Part shown: positions 1-13,768 of the stretch, piece by piece
Layout of the letters: each line of letters begins with the position of its first letter
How positions within the stretch are numbered: the first letter of the stretch is position 1
Program-made: the position numbers and the translations under genes
Source of the DNA: Opisthorchis felineus
Lineage: Eukaryota; Platyhelminthes; Trematoda; Opisthorchiida; Opisthorchiidae
DNA: 64,000 bases
Assembly (NCBI GenBank): GCA_004794785.1
Contig: SJOL01008805.1
Location: forward strand, 300,494 to 364,493
Reading direction: 5' to 3'
The notes under the pieces: model-generated
Seen by the model: only the letters and a program-made list of their open reading frames with translations
Databases searched by the model: none
What the model was told of the DNA's origin: nothing

Positions 1-3000
1 TTTGATTTTACCGAGGTTGTCCGGGCGGCAAGAAAGTGTTGTCACTAGCCGTTTTGATTACACTAATTCCCAGGACATTTCTGTGATGATAAGCAAACCA
101 TGTACGTAATTCACTCCACCGCCGGAGGAGCACGGCGACGTACTCCACAATCTGTTTTCATTCGCCAATGGCTAGATTGAATGAAACGTTTGCGTAGTTG
201 CGTGTTTTTTCGCTCCACACGCTGGACACTGAATACCACTTCATTCAACTGTCGACCAACGGGCCATGCAAAAGATTGATCCGTTCGTTCATCCGACTTT
301 CGCCCGGCACATCGTTCGACCAACTGTAATGCGTGATTCTTTGCCTGAATGCCAGATCTTTCTTATTCACTGACCTTTTCAAGTCATTTGGTTTGCCAGA
401 GAAAGACGACTTTTTTTAGAATTGGCATATATTTCTGCGTAAATTTGGGCAATTCAGGTGCCCAACTGTCTGTTGGCGTGTACATGCAAATGCGTGTCTG
501 TTCCGTTTGTACCCGTTTTCTTGTATCTTGTTGATGCATACTGTTTATGTGGGGCGGACTTTCTGATCATCGCAGGAATTCGGCAAAACACCCATGGTGA
601 AAACTCCGACATCGACTCACTTCATACAGACTATCACATTTCACTAACAAAGTATGATGGTCCGTTTTTTCGTTCACCTGATGTCGACTCTTCCTGTGGT
701 TGGTTATCCAAAAAATGAATATATCTTACCAAGAACACGATGCGACATCGAAACCATCTCTTGAAGGCCGCAGCTTCTGTAGTCAGTCATCTATGCCTCG
801 CTGTCCACGTCCTCGGGCTAGGCAAGCCCACTATCCACGACCAATTGGCTCAGACATCTTAGTCATTTTACTGGAGCTGAATATCTCGGGAAAACCTTAC
901 CATCTAATGCAATACAGACCAGTTTGGGCGATGGGAATGTACAAGTCGGCTTAACAGCTCGTTGTCTACCAATGTCCTACCACATTGGACTTTTCCGGGT
1001 CAGTTCGACCAGTCCAATCTGTTTCCCATAAAGGACCCGCTCCTCTTTGACGAACTCAGTCGAATCCGACAAATCCGTTGTACATGCCACTTTGTGACCC
1101 CCGAACTTAGTGACATTGGTTGTTAGCGCTCCTTATCGCCCCATGATTTCCACTCGCTTTCCGTCAGTTTTTCCTAGGCTTCATCACACAATTCTCAAGT
1201 TTCTACAGCCCTATCCCTGCTGGCCGCACTGCTGTCGGGAAATAATCGAACTGTAGATTGGTATGAGACTGACGAATTATAGGCATCTTCAATGTGGACC
1301 GCAGACATTATGTACGTGGTGAAGTAAGTTTATTGTAAAAGGACGCAATGGGAAACGGTGAAAACTTTGGTGGCTTCCAACTTATTTTTTGCATAGTCGA
1401 AACAACCGGAGTTCCGTTCTGCCAGAAAATGCCAACCAGATGCTCGACTGGTTTTTATGGTGCAAAATATTCTACTCCACTCACTTAGCTCTGCTGTTTG
1501 CTTAGTCATACTCTTCATGCCTGCAAAATGTGCTTTTGCTCTTGCAGGCCTCATGTCCTACGAATGAATCGTAGTGGTCGATAAATTCACTTAAATTCTG
1601 GCGCCTTTTGAAGCAACAGCACAATTTTTCCACCCTTGGTGAATAATTTTATACTTTAGGAAGAGATTCTCATTACAGTCAAAGCAGTCACATTGAACTT
1701 CCGTAACAATGAACTCCGTGCTGGTTCTAGCTGGTTCATTTCGGGAGTCAGTTTGTGACAGACGAAGTCGCTAATTCCATCAAGACTGGTTCGGATTTTG
1801 TCAACCTCTGAGCTGTGGTGTTGCCGTGACACCAGACAGTCTGTCAAAAATCAACTACATCTGCTGCAATACGCTCGATCTCATCAGAAAGTGGCCACTG
1901 TAAGTAAAAGCTACAAGCAAGCTTTTAGCGTTTGGACATGGGATGATGCGAAGAATTGCAGTAATGCAGAGCTGCCAGCTTTAGTAGAAGCAACTCACCC
2001 ACGATAAGAGAGCTGGTTACGTTGGTTTTTATCTTCTTCCTCTGGACATTCTGCGTGGAAACTCTAGGAGTGATCAGACCAGGATCTCACAAGGTACTAC
2101 CAAGGCCTTAAGCGGTAACCACAATTACATCAGCGGGTGTCCCTCCAAGTCGCATTGACCCCTCTATGAGAAATATAAAGATAAGATAAGCGTTCACCTG
2201 TAATGCCCTTTCGATGCATAGCTGTGATGCTACCAGAAGAAAGCAGGATGGCTGAGGTACCGTCAGGTTGTCCAAGTCTAGGCAGGAGCAGTCAAGATGC
2301 CGGAGTCGGGTTTGAACCACGGACGTTCCGGTCAGTAACCTCGTGCCTTAACCACTGAACTGTCTCGAGTTCACTGGGAGACCCAGTCCGCGTGTCGGTT
2401 CACGTGACATGGAAGAATGCACAACGCTCTATCTTGTTTATCATACCACCGATCAGCCACCCTCGACTCGACAAATCAGCTTCTTCCTGAAAGGTTGTGG
2501 TTCGCCTCTCCCCCAAAGTTCATGAGGTGTGCGCTTCTCACGATTCATAGTCAAGATGTAGCAACCTTGCGTAGATTATCGACTTTTCTGCATATACTGA
2601 CTCAATGTACCGAATTTGACAGTGATGTTCTCAACCAAAACTCTCGTTGGTATTGGTTTGACAGAATTGATGTAGACCAAAGTCTTCAATGCTTATTTGC
2701 CCCATCCACTATCCATTCATCTCAAATGACTACTGCAACAACTGCAACTTGGAATGCAGTTGATACCTGACACTTGTGTGTATTAATACTAGAATGCCAG
2801 GTTAAGTTGTTCAAGAATAAAGCGACTTTGGTTGAGCGTGACTGACCTGCGTACCATTTGGGTGTTGGGAACGTAACTCTGTGTCCGGCGACCAGCAGTC
2901 TGGGACTGTTAAAAAGCTGTTCTGCTAACCACATGGTGCTTCTTGAACTTTCCAATTGAGGTGTTGTCGCGGGCTGTTTGTTCGCGTTTCCTCTCACCTG

Positions 3001-5357
3001 CTTTAAACAACTGTCGGCTGGCTTAATTTGTAACCCTCTTCCACATAGTCTCTTCTGTCCCGTGTACAAGCGTTCAATAGTTCGCTGTCACTTGGCTTTT
3101 CTCCCAAGGGACGCGCCCATCCTATCATGTCTAAACGCTTTGTCTCTCTCGTCCTTCCCCGAATCCTCCAAACTCATCCCGACACTTTCCAGTCTGATTC
3201 AGTAGGCTGAGTCAGGCTTTAGGCTGGACAACAAGACATTGATTTCACAGGTGTTGTTTTTGCTGTTTTTCCGGAAGCTCGTGACTGTCGCTTAGTCTTC
3301 TCGTCACCTATATCACCGTCGTTGAATGCTTTTTTTCTGTCTGACTCAAGTCGATTATTCATCGTATTGCTAAATCATCTAGTTGTTCAATTATGTGCGC
3401 ATCGGTCTTCACACGATATTTTGGACGCGGTGTAAGTTCTTCAGTCCGTACCTTTTAATAAGTTTTCCTAGCACAGTACTCATTCTCTCTGAAGGTCAGC
3501 CTCTCTCTCTAATATGACCGCGCTTCTGTGTAAAGCACTCATACGTGTCAACTTATGCTTCATACTATGGCCGAATCCATCTAACATTTTTGAAGTCGTA
3601 CTCGAAAGTGATTACTGCAAATGCGGGTGTGATTAGTTCATAAAAAACAGTCTCTTACACGTTGTTTCTGGTTGGCTTTCATCAGCTGGATGCAACAGGA
3701 TCTCTTACACGACAGTCTGATCCACAAGTTGCGCTGTGTTGCAGCTCAACCAACATGCGGCCATTGATCACGGTTGCTCGTATGAATTGATCTGATTTCG
3801 TGGCTCGGTTTATTTGGGGGGTATCGCCTCACTGCCTTGTTAAAGAAATGTTGCTTGTGTGATTTGAGATTCGGCGTAAAACGAATCCACGAGCTAAACA
3901 AGACCACGAGAGCTTTATTTTTGTAGCCACTAAAGGTTGCTTACAAATTTTCCTTCCTTTCTTCATTCATTTGAGCTGTGTTTTTTTACGCCCGCAGTGT
4001 TTTCATCCCTAGGTCCTTTGCTGTGGCACAAAATGTTTATCTTTCCGGCGAAGTACAAACAGTTCGGTAGAGTGGACATCGTGAAATCACTAATATCGTA
4101 GCGCACGTTGGACAGTCGACGTGAGCTGCGTTCAAACACAAAATGACAATCGATTGCCGTATCTTCGCTCCTTTTGATTGAATGAGACTCGGTCCATTTC
4201 ACCATATCTATCGTTTGATTGTGTAGGTTTATTTCATGAACTTTTGTTGATTCGTTAGCTGCCTGATAACTCGAAGTTCATCCTTCGGGGCATAAGTGAC
4301 GGAAACATCATTTCACACAGAGCACATGCAGATAGTATGTAAACCGATTGCTTTCCAAAATTCTCCGATCGATTCCGAGTGTCTTCTGACTGATCGAGTG
4401 TTTAAAACCTCTGGGCGATTGGAGCAAATCATGCGGCGGATTCATCCCATCGAACAATTGATACCAACCAACCAGTCATTTCTCAATCTGTCAGGCCGAG
4501 TGGACATCTATGGACTATATGACCACTATGGTTTGCAAACCCCTGTTCCCTGGACTATCATCCGATTACCTAATCGGCGCCCATGCTTGCTTCGGCAAAT
4601 GCCATCCTGTCAACAGAATTTGGTGGAATTGGAGCGTGCCGATTTCACCACTGATCCCCACCAACAATATCTGTTTGTCTGCTTTTTTTCAATGACTCAT
4701 ACGTGGATAATGAAAAGAATCTGTTGCGCATGCAGTTGTACTGTGCAGACTTGACTGCCAATTATGACAGCTCGTTGTCTGTTTCGGCCAACCGTCCAAC
4801 CTTCGCATTTCGCTTGTTCGTCTGACGTCGGTTGTGTTAATACCACGAGTCAGTTTTATTGTGACAATAGGGTAGTCTGCATACGATAATATAATTATTA
4901 TTAGGTCATCCGCCTCTTTCTGCCGTTTTGCGGCCAGTCCAAATAATTGGAGATGGGGTCTAAAACACATGTAGCTGATGTTTGGGTTGTACAATCTGTC
5001 AAGTTAGCCGGCACCCATACGCTTCTGATAGACTGGTGGTTAGTGTTCAGCCTGAATCGCTTCAGACTGGTCAGTCAATACATAATGGTCAATTATGAAT
5101 CCCGTATCCCTGTTTCCCGATGCGAATGATGTAAACCATGGTTCTTATTAAGAATAAGTTGCTACTTGATCTTACCTAGTTTCGTTGTGGAAAATTCTGG
5201 TCAGAACTGAAAGATCCACTTAACACTTGTGAATAACTGTAAAAATTTCATAATTCATCTTATTGGACCGGTTGACATTCGTAAAATCTCGAGTTATGCT
5301 TCGTCGATGGTCGAGTGCAACAAATAGCGTTCTGCACTACTCATAAGGTTGCTGAAA
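1..5357. other. Upstream non-coding DNA
   Basis: I see no recognisable gene here. It contains one minus-strand SINE-A copy (2165-2369). Open frames here, the longest at 4296-4754 (152 codons, beginning at a non-ATG codon), have no family match and no convincing splice borders. It may be a 5' intron of the teneurin gene or intergenic DNA. Confidence 0.6.
2165..2369 (-). mobile_element. SINE family A (tRNA-derived), minus strand
   Basis: Read on the minus strand it starts ctcgagacagttcagtggtt, has a B-box-like GTGGTTCAAACCC, then the body with gctcctgcctagacttggac and a tail of short att/ctt-rich units. The body matches the copies at 14415 and 42445 along most of its length, which defines the family. 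Confidence 0.85.
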
Positions 5358-6020
5358 NNNNNNNNNNNNNNNNNNNNNNNNNNNNNNNNNNNNNNNNNNN
5401 NNNNNNNNNNNNNNNNNNNNNNNNNNNNNNNNNNNNNNNNNNNNNNNNNNNNNNNNNNNNNNNNNNNNNNNNNNNNNNNNNNNNNNNNNNNNNNNNNNNN
5501 NNNNNNNNNNNNNNNNNNNNNNNNNNNNNNNNNNNNNNNNNNNNNNNNNNNNNNNNNNNNNNNNNNNNNNNNNNNNNNNNNNNNNNNNNNNNNNNNNNNN
5601 NNNNNNNNNNNNNNNNNNNNNNNNNNNNNNNNNNNNNNNNNNNNNNNNNNNNNNNNNNNNNNNNNNNNNNNNNNNNNNNNNNNNNNNNNNNNNNNNNNNN
5701 NNNNNNNNNNNNNNNNNNNNNNNNNNNNNNNNNNNNNNNNNNNNNNNNNNNNNNNNNNNNNNNNNNNNNNNNNNNNNNNNNNNNNNNNNNNNNNNNNNNN
5801 NNNNNNNNNNNNNNNNNNNNNNNNNNNNNNNNNNNNNNNNNNNNNNNNNNNNNNNNNNNNNNNNNNNNNNNNNNNNNNNNNNNNNNNNNNNNNNNNNNNN
5901 NNNNNNNNNNNNNNNNNNNNNNNNNNNNNNNNNNNNNNNNNNNNNNNNNNNNNNNNNNNNNNNNNNNNNNNNNNNNNNNNNNNNNNNNNNNNNNNNNNNN
6001 NNNNNNNNNNNNNNNNNNNN
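5358..6020. other. Assembly gap of 663 undetermined bases
   Basis: This is a continuous run of N. The right edge opens directly into an AT repeat, so the gap probably reflects low-complexity sequence that could not be assembled. The length may be estimated. Confidence 0.99.
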
Positions 6021-6078
6021 TATATATTATTATTATATTATATATATAATTATATATTATATAATTATATAATATATA
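6021..6078. repeat. AT-only low-complexity tract bordering the gap
   Basis: Almost pure A and T, with repeated tatat and ttata units, runs from the end of the gap until normal sequence resumes near acgtgcttc. It is the visible end of a longer AT repeat. Confidence 0.9.
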
Positions 6079-7487
6079 CGTGCTTCTATAAGCTGACCAG
6101 CTGAACTCACATACGGTTAGCTAGAAGCAGGAACTTTTTGAAGTCCGAAGTGGTAGAACTCGGCTTCAGTCAGGATTTGAACTACTGAAGGATTTTCGTA
6201 TAAACCATATTTTGGGTAACGACACAAGACTAACTGTGTTCATTTTATTCTAATTAAAAATCGATTCAACGGACGCCTTGTGGAACGTTGTTCCCCTGAG
6301 TGAACTCTGGCACAAAGCATGAAACTTCACTAACATTCTGCTGGGCATGTATGATTTTTTGAATCTCCAGTAGAACTTCTCTTTGACTGAATTGACTGTC
6401 GGTAAGCCCTGTCGTGATACATGTCAGACAACTGGAGTTGACACCGTAAGGGGATTCGTTCTTGCGGACGTGCAACCCACGTCCGGCGCCAACCACAGTA
6501 AGGTGTCAAGATAGGAGACCTGGTGAAACATATTTGATGTGGATACATTAGGAGGGCTAGTTGTAAAGTTTATGGTTGGTGTCAAGATTTTGTGGGGACC
6601 TTTTACTTTCCCTCCTGGTCATCAGCCATTTTCGGGTCCCGGAGAAACGCAGCAGTATTCGCTAGATGTGTATTAATGTTTCCGATGGTGATAAACTTTC
6701 GCGCTCTTTGGTAAATGGCTTTTCAGCCATTTACCAGCCTATACCCAAGTACCTCAAATTTCCAGGATACTTGTCTCACCTGGCCGTTCCTGACTCCTCC
6801 AAAAATGATCCTGAAAATTTACTGAGGGATTCTTATGTTCTGGTGGTGGTGTTTTCACTCAAGTGAAGGGTGAACAGGTTATCCGTTTTTATAACTGGGT
6901 TGGATCACCACTAGTCTGTAATTGCGCTGGCTAAACTCTGTTTCCACGCCACTAACAAGCGGCTAATGAATCAGCTGTGAGGTCCAACGATGCCACGGTT
7001 ATCTGTACACTAGTTATCATCGATGGTTGATCTCCAACTGAAGATCATATGGAATATGGAGAGGCCAGTAGTCCCTAAAGGGGAGTCGCTTCTTGCCTAT
7101 CGCCTTTTGGATATTTTTGTTAAAGATCGGAAGCGCCGTCTAGAAGCCAGTTAGATGGTTTTGGGCACTTCACTTAGATCGTAACTCCACGAAAATGTCC
7201 CCTTCTGGCGTGTGTGGGGCCGTCCATCCCTACAAATGAGCAAGCAATAGCATTCCAGAGTGTTTGATTGGTAAATCGCTCCTCCTTCCTAAACTTTACG
7301 CCAGTTTTGATTACATCTCTCCCTTTTCGCTGTGGACATTTGTGCCATGACATTGGCTAATGGAATTCATAATTTCGATATTTCTTTGATATCCTATACA
7401 AGTTCGTGCCAAGAAGCTAGGCTTCGTTTACAAGAGCTGTTTGCGATAAAATACTGGAAATTTCACAGACTCATTCGAAACTGTTGA

Positions 7488-7738
7488 TGTTGATTAGTGG
7501 AGAAGGAGCACAACGATAATTGCAGGTTTTTTATAACTCAAAGTTTCGATCACTGTGGGCGACCTTCGTCAGGAACAGGATAATCGAAATCACAACGGAC
7601 AAAACAAACAAGAGTCATCCCTTTTGTCCTTTGTGGTTCTCCGATTACTCTGCTCCTGACTGGCACCCACGGTGATCTTAATGTTGATTTGTAAAAACTC
7701 TGTTACTATCGTTGTTTCTCCTCCACTAATCAAACTAA
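7488..7738. mobile_element. Palindromic pair of Penelope-like 3' ends
   Basis: The left arm, read on the minus strand, and the right arm, read on the plus strand, are the same sequence. Shared parts include tttgtcc-tttgtggtt, cgattac-ctg-tcctgac, cccacggtgatc and ctcctccactaatcaa. The centre lies near 7605. The same sequence occurs once more at 55835-55930, where it follows a GIY-YIG-like reading frame. Penelope-like elements are known to insert as partial tandem or inverted copies. Confidence 0.75.
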
Positions 7739-9054
7739 AAAGATGTCACACACAGCGCACAATCTGTTCGACCTCATTCGTACCGAATACGGCACGGATA
7801 TTCTAAGACTGGTTTCAAACTCTTCTTTCTGTACAATTATCATCGGCCCGTCTGCTCAAGCACGAGTTAGATTTCCAAAGAGACTTTCCCACATAAAGGT
7901 CCATTTCGCTTTCTACGCCCGTCTGTTGTTTGTGTGTCCCCATGTTGGCTAGGGTTCCTAGTCGCTGATTTGAGACTGGTGTGCAGAAATTCCGGTCATC
8001 AAATGACTGACAGACAAATCTTGTTGTGGCACCTGGCGGTCGCTCTCGTCTGTCTTAAGCAGATAGAAATCTTTACCTGTCATTTAATAGACTCTTGAAT
8101 GAGATTACACGATGTGTGCTTGTTTGCGTGACCAATTTTGGTTCGGTGATCTGCCGGTATGCGGGCCCCACTTGAGCGGACATAACTTCAATCATTGCTA
8201 CCTTCCAGTTGTTTGACCTATTAGTTTTCACTTGCCTTAGTATAACTCGCGATTTGCACGTTTTTGTTGTACGGTCATTCAGATTTCGTTAGCTGATCAA
8301 CCATTACAGAGGTCATACAACCGCTTATGTGGAGGTGGTTTTACGGAAAACAACGGTAACCTAACCGTATAGTTTGTTCGATCAGTATTTTGATCGATAT
8401 CTGACAACAAGAGCTAAACCGTTTTACCGAAATGCTTGTAGCCCCTCTAATGTCATTTTTGTTACCGTAAACTGTTGTTCGGAACCTGTATGAATACACT
8501 GGAAGATGGGTTTCACCATTTCCAAGGCTCATCAGTCCTAGAAATGAAGTGCCATTTATACTATACCTTTGCACATGCTACCCTGTAGATCAAGTTGATC
8601 TTTTCATGTTACGGCACCTGGGAAAGTATCCGGACACTATTTTGGGGCATCTCATCACATCTGGTAGCTTGAAGAGGACATCCTAGCGTTCAGATAGCAT
8701 ATACATCTACGAATGTCGTAGTGTACGCTTCAGAGACACATTTTGTATGTCTTATTATCTTCCAGACCGTTGGCTCACTTTTAGGTGCCTCAAGAATTAT
8801 GTACACTGATAGACTTGTTATGTATCTCTATCGAGAAATCAATCCAACTCCACGAGGTGCCTTAGGTGCTATTTGTTTTCCGACTTCATGATGGTGCTCT
8901 GAAAAGGAACACGAAGGCCATGTATGCTGTCAATAGCTGAGGGACTTTTGGCTAACGAAATTTCAAAATGCCAAATACGGAAGTGTCCGTTGTAGAAGGG
9001 AACCAGTTTTTCAGCAAAGTACTCAATGGCCACAGTTGTTTGACGTTGTTTTCC

Positions 9055-9088
9055 TTTTTTTTTTGGGGGGGGGATGGGGGCGGAGGCG
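9055..9088 (+). repeat. Poly-T followed by G-rich tract
   Basis: Ten T residues are followed by nine G, AT, five G and further GG pairs. The G runs could support a quadruplex-type structure, or this may be a mononucleotide tract with uncertain assembled length. Confidence 0.75.
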
Positions 9089-10694
9089 TTAGTTTTCCGT
9101 TAAAATAATCCACACCTAATCTCACTACAATAACGTGGAACTTTTGGTCGTCTGTGCAAACAGGCCTACGAAGCAGCGTGTGGTTAATCCCGAAAACCGA
9201 AGCAATCTACTTTGAATAAAGGCCAGCCGTTCCTAAAAAAGTTATATCCTCGAACCATGGATATCCCTAGAAAATGTCACCAAGTATCCCACTCGGGAAT
9301 TTAATTCTCAAAAGTGGACGATTATAAACTAGTCGACAGAGCTATCACTCCTAGGCAGCCTTGCCACCCTTCATAACCCCATCCACTTCCTCCGTAATAT
9401 TAGCATGCAACAAGGCTATTCAGATTCTGGGTTTTCAGTCCCGAATTTGTTCTTGAACTTCGGTGCAAATTCCCGTGGGTATACAGCCCAGAAAACGGCG
9501 CGTGATGTCTGGTGGGTAGGTATTCTCTCACCCCTTCCCCATTGCAGTACACCATCATTGTATTAGAGACCAGACGAACGTCACATAATTTCCAAATCAC
9601 ACTGCTTTCTGTGTGCTTTTAGCCCAAACTATACTTGATGCTCCATTCGCGCGTGTGACAAATTACTGCACCCAAGCTAGGCTGTGTGAGCATGAAATAC
9701 GTCTAAAAAACTGCTGTTCTATCCGATGCGTAGATCCACACAATTTGTCGTTCAGTCTACTTTCCGAATCCACGTAAAATGTTTCTCTAGCTCCTAGATC
9801 CTGCACGTTTTTGTTGCATGCTATTTCGAGTATGCGTTTCGGTATTCTGGACTACTTTGGAAATGCGCTAATGGGCGATTTTTAAACAGTTTACACATCT
9901 ACAGCGCGGGAACTAACCATGAAGCCACTCTATTTCGGAACAGGCTAGTAATTTTGGGGGTTGGGAATTCCATTTGTCCATCAAATACCCAAATACCAGA
10001 TGAACAATCAGAATTTATCGGTCAGCTAGTCACATGTACCGGGCGCGTAGTTTTCGGTTAACTGTGGGATTTTATGTGCTTGATCTGCTTTTCGTTCGCT
10101 TACACAGCCATCATATTTTCACTTGTTTTATTCATTTTGTTTGGTCGTGTGAAGTAGGTAGTATCGCGATAGGGTGTTTAAGTCACGTCAGCCTACTCAT
10201 CTAGTGGTTGTTTCTGATGTAGGTGAACCCGCTCCGCAGAACAGAAACCACGCGCAACGTCAAGACCAGTGTGTAAGCGCTCTAGGTCGGTAGCCATACT
10301 TTCACTGTTAACAGCATAAAACGTACCGAGCCTGTACATCTCGGAGCCATCTGGATGGAACTTAGTTATCCTGTCAGATGAATCCATCCCCATCAACTGA
10401 TATCACATTACCATGGTGCGATGGGATCTGACTTGATGAGACAGAAGTATCCATTTAACAAGGACTAGGATATGAAACTCGTGCACCGATTTTTCTTATG
10501 TAATGGCACCAAGCAAGTACCTGTTTGCTCACAATGCAGACTATTTAGATCGCAGGGGTATTTTGCCACTCAAAGTGCTATTCTCTGCGCATCGCAAGTG
10601 CTATATAGAGAGCTCTCAAAAAACTATGTTGGGTCTATAAGTGCGTTAATATCCCGAGAGAGAGCCCCTAAATAAGCACCATGCTTAGCGAAAT

Positions 10695-10774
10695 GCACTC
10701 CTTTGCACACTAATTTGGTTTCGACGGAAGACTCCAACGAATCCAGCTGAATCTCCCGCATATGATGTTCCGTC
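10695..10774 (-). repeat. Dispersed repeat family C, fragment
   Basis: On the plus strand it reads tttgcacactaatttggttt, ccagctgaatctcccgcat and atgatgttccgt, matching 46236-46375 in the same orientation. I assign minus relative to the copy at 30185. Confidence 0.65.
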
Positions 10775-13768
10775 TAAACACCGTGCTTCTTAAGAGAGTA
10801 CTGTGTGACCGTTCGAAACTAGACGCAATCCACAGTGACATTGTGAAACAGAATGAAAGGACTATGGGAATCACAAAGACATTGGGTTGCTCGGAGCTGG
10901 GTATCCCTCAGGTGAATTCTGGCAGCTCATATAATCTCCTGTCACTAGCACCTGAAGTTAAGCTATTTTCATTGGCATATGTTCATGCGCTGAATACATT
11001 TGTCCCCTCAAACGGCCACCTCCATCTAAGACCACTTGAACAGTTCCTTATAAATGGTCTTAATCATTCCAGAGGAGGGTGCCGTATTCCTCGGTATTTC
11101 AGGTTGACGTTTCACTATTCGGTCATCCGGTTGTCCTGATGCAATGGATCGCGATTTCCGTGACCCGGGACTTGTGCTCAGTTCCAGGACCAAGTGCGCT
11201 CCATTCAACTGAGGTTTTATCGCACCACAGTCAATAAAGTGTCAAGTCAGTAGAGCGGCTGCAACAGCTGAGATCTGACCAGTTATGCAGTCATATTGGG
11301 GCGTTTAAAGGGATTGAAATACCTCTCCTATCAGTTGAGAGTAACATATCAGTACTATGGAGCCCGATATTTACACGGCTCTATTATGATTGAAAGTGAG
11401 CGTAGCAATAAAAAATAGTGTGCTGTTTAGAATAATCGTCTACTAACGGGATATTTTAAAACTGGATCCACTTTATTTCTCTGACATTGCATTTCTTCAA
11501 CTAACCGGTTGTCTGTTCTCGATTACTTGAGGTTATCTTCCTAGCATTCTGTTACCTGTCACTGCGGTCAAGTCGGTCCTATGCGAATGACCGACAAGCC
11601 CAACCAACTCTCTTTCTGAACTGTTTACTACACTGTAATGAAGGACACTGTGTTTGGCCTCGTTTCGCCACCTGATCATTTGACCAATCATTCCTAATAC
11701 TTTTGACACGTCACCGCGGTGTTTGTTGATTTTATTTTTCGTGTTCGTTTTTCAGTCCGAACAGAACACTTAACTTTATCGATAAACAGCAAACACCTGT
11801 TACGTAAGTGCATCATCGATTAGCCCATCAGTCTGGTTTAATGCCTAGTTCTGAAGTGTCGAAGCGCTGTGTTTACAGAGGTTATCTAAATCCCTTCATT
11901 TTATGTCTCCCCTAATTGCTGCCAGTCAGGCAACCAAACATTTTCACCCGGGGGTAATGGGTTCGTTGTACCTGTTAATTGACTTCCGGATTCGAAAAAC
12001 TAGTGTCGCCATCAAATTTGCGTTCGTTGGCACATTGAACTATTTTGATTTCGGGAATTTTTTGTTTCTAGCGGAGAAAATTTTGCACACACATTTTGTC
12101 TGAAGGGCATCCAAATCTAGTTCTCCCGATAGTAGGATATGATAATGTTCACTGGTAGCTTTTCACTAGCTTTTTCGACATCTTAGTCTAGTGTGGAACT
12201 GAATCGAGGGATTTATGTTACCATAAGGTAAATCGATATCGCGACTGAAAATAGTGAAAGTACTGGAAATTGCATACACTGATGTGTCAGACAGTATATT
12301 TGCCGTGCAATTCTCACTATTTTCACAGTGAAACAACAGCTGACAGCGCCCAACCTCTTCCATCTTCTGTGGACTCAGTTTTGAAGAAGCCTTCCAAACT
12401 GTGCATGTCGAATGACGCGGCGAATAGACGACCTTATCGCAGTACGGCAGTTTGTGAATCTATATGGCCCCTTTAGTCATGTCGAGCGATTCACACTGAT
12501 AATTGCAGTCTTATGCCAGGTTGGTCATTAAACGGAAGTCCAACGAACGTTCTTCAGGCCCTCTAGGTTGACGAATAGAATTGAGTACCAATTGGTAGTG
12601 GTCTCAGTCCGGTTCGTTTTCAAAATCTGCGATAAAATCCCGAGAACGAGATATTCATTGCGGTCTGTTTCTCATGCCTGCTTTCGTCCCAACGGACCAT
12701 GTCAATCTACCAAGAACTCCTATGACGCTGGTGGTGCTCTTTCACAACCACCTGAAAGCTCGGACATTATCGTGGTCGTCGTCGGGGACTCAGCCTTGCT
12801 GGGGCCTCGCTGGATGGCCATCGTGGATCAAACACGACACGCACGGGCAATGAAAAATGTCCATTGCAGGTTTGTGCGGACCGTAGGCTTTTTCTTTGTG
12901 GTTTCAACTTCAGAAAGAGTGAGTGGTTTGACCAGATCGTGCCTCCCAACGGACCAACCTCGGACGCCAACTTACGATATTTCCATCAGTCGTCGAAGGC
13001 CTGGGTCGGTCACGGTTTGTCGCTCCCTCTGCATTAACCGCGTGGACACCCGTCTGCTACTATCTACGGTGACAGATCCCTTTTGATCGCAACCATAGTC
13101 TAACTCCATGCATGCGTGCAGACGATGCTCTCTCGAAGACGTTGGCCCTTACCTCGGTGGAACGGTTTATGCACCTCCTTAAACCATTGAGCTATGCTGA
13201 GGGGTGTACGTGTGACATTCACACAGCTTCACACCGTGATGGTCAGTGGGTAAAGGTCTGACTAATACAGTCTCCTGGTCCTCCAGGTTGGGAGCTGGAA
13301 CATGTGTGGTGACTTCCTCCGTAACAATTTAGGTTGCTCTGACGGTCTGAAGCCAACCACCATCGCCTAGCTTTAGGCTTTTGAGCTAAAGGCTTTAGTT
13401 GTGAACTCCCATGGTCCTGTTGTCTAGGTCTGGGCGCCCTGGCAATACCCCAGCCCACATACAACCATGAATTGCACATTTACAAACAATCTCATGAAAC
13501 ATCGATCGTCACATGGTGCCTTCAGCCGAGTCACCTTACTTGCTTGATACAGCAGGACGGGTAAGCGAAAACAGGCTACTGCTGACGACTCCCTTCTTTC
13601 ACCTTCACATATTTTCTCTTCTCTCCCTCCCCCTATTGCCAGCGGCATCTCCATAGACCCGTCCTTAAGGACTGACAGATCCTTCCGTCGTCCATTACCC
13701 TCAGCTGCTATATCTACGGTTGGGCCGGTCACCATGGCCACTGACACTTCGGAATCATTCTCCAAACT

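Noticed and set aside
4296..4754. A 152-codon plus-strand open frame
   Set aside because: It begins at GTG, not ATG, and has no recognised domain or convincing phase-compatible donor. Frames of this length are expected by chance in 64 kb read six ways at this composition. It could be a cytoplasmic teneurin exon, but I cannot show it.
5315..6104. Long open frames spanning the gap
   Set aside because: They consist almost entirely of undetermined bases and are artefacts.
12306..12476. Possible cytoplasmic teneurin exon after ctcactattttcacag
   Set aside because: The acceptor is good and the peptide (ETTADSAQPLPSSVDSVLKK onward) looks tail-like. No GT donor in the required phase precedes the stop, so it cannot join the transmembrane exon directly.
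12568..13086. The longest plus-strand open frame outside the gap (172 codons)
   Set aside because: No family signature, no ATG at its start, and a long overlapping minus-strand frame. Treated as chance.
13227..13480. Possible additional SINE-A or tRNA-like sequence
   Set aside because: Only the middle (gtctaggtctgggcgccctg and following) resembles SINE-A. The B box is missing, so I did not list it as an element.
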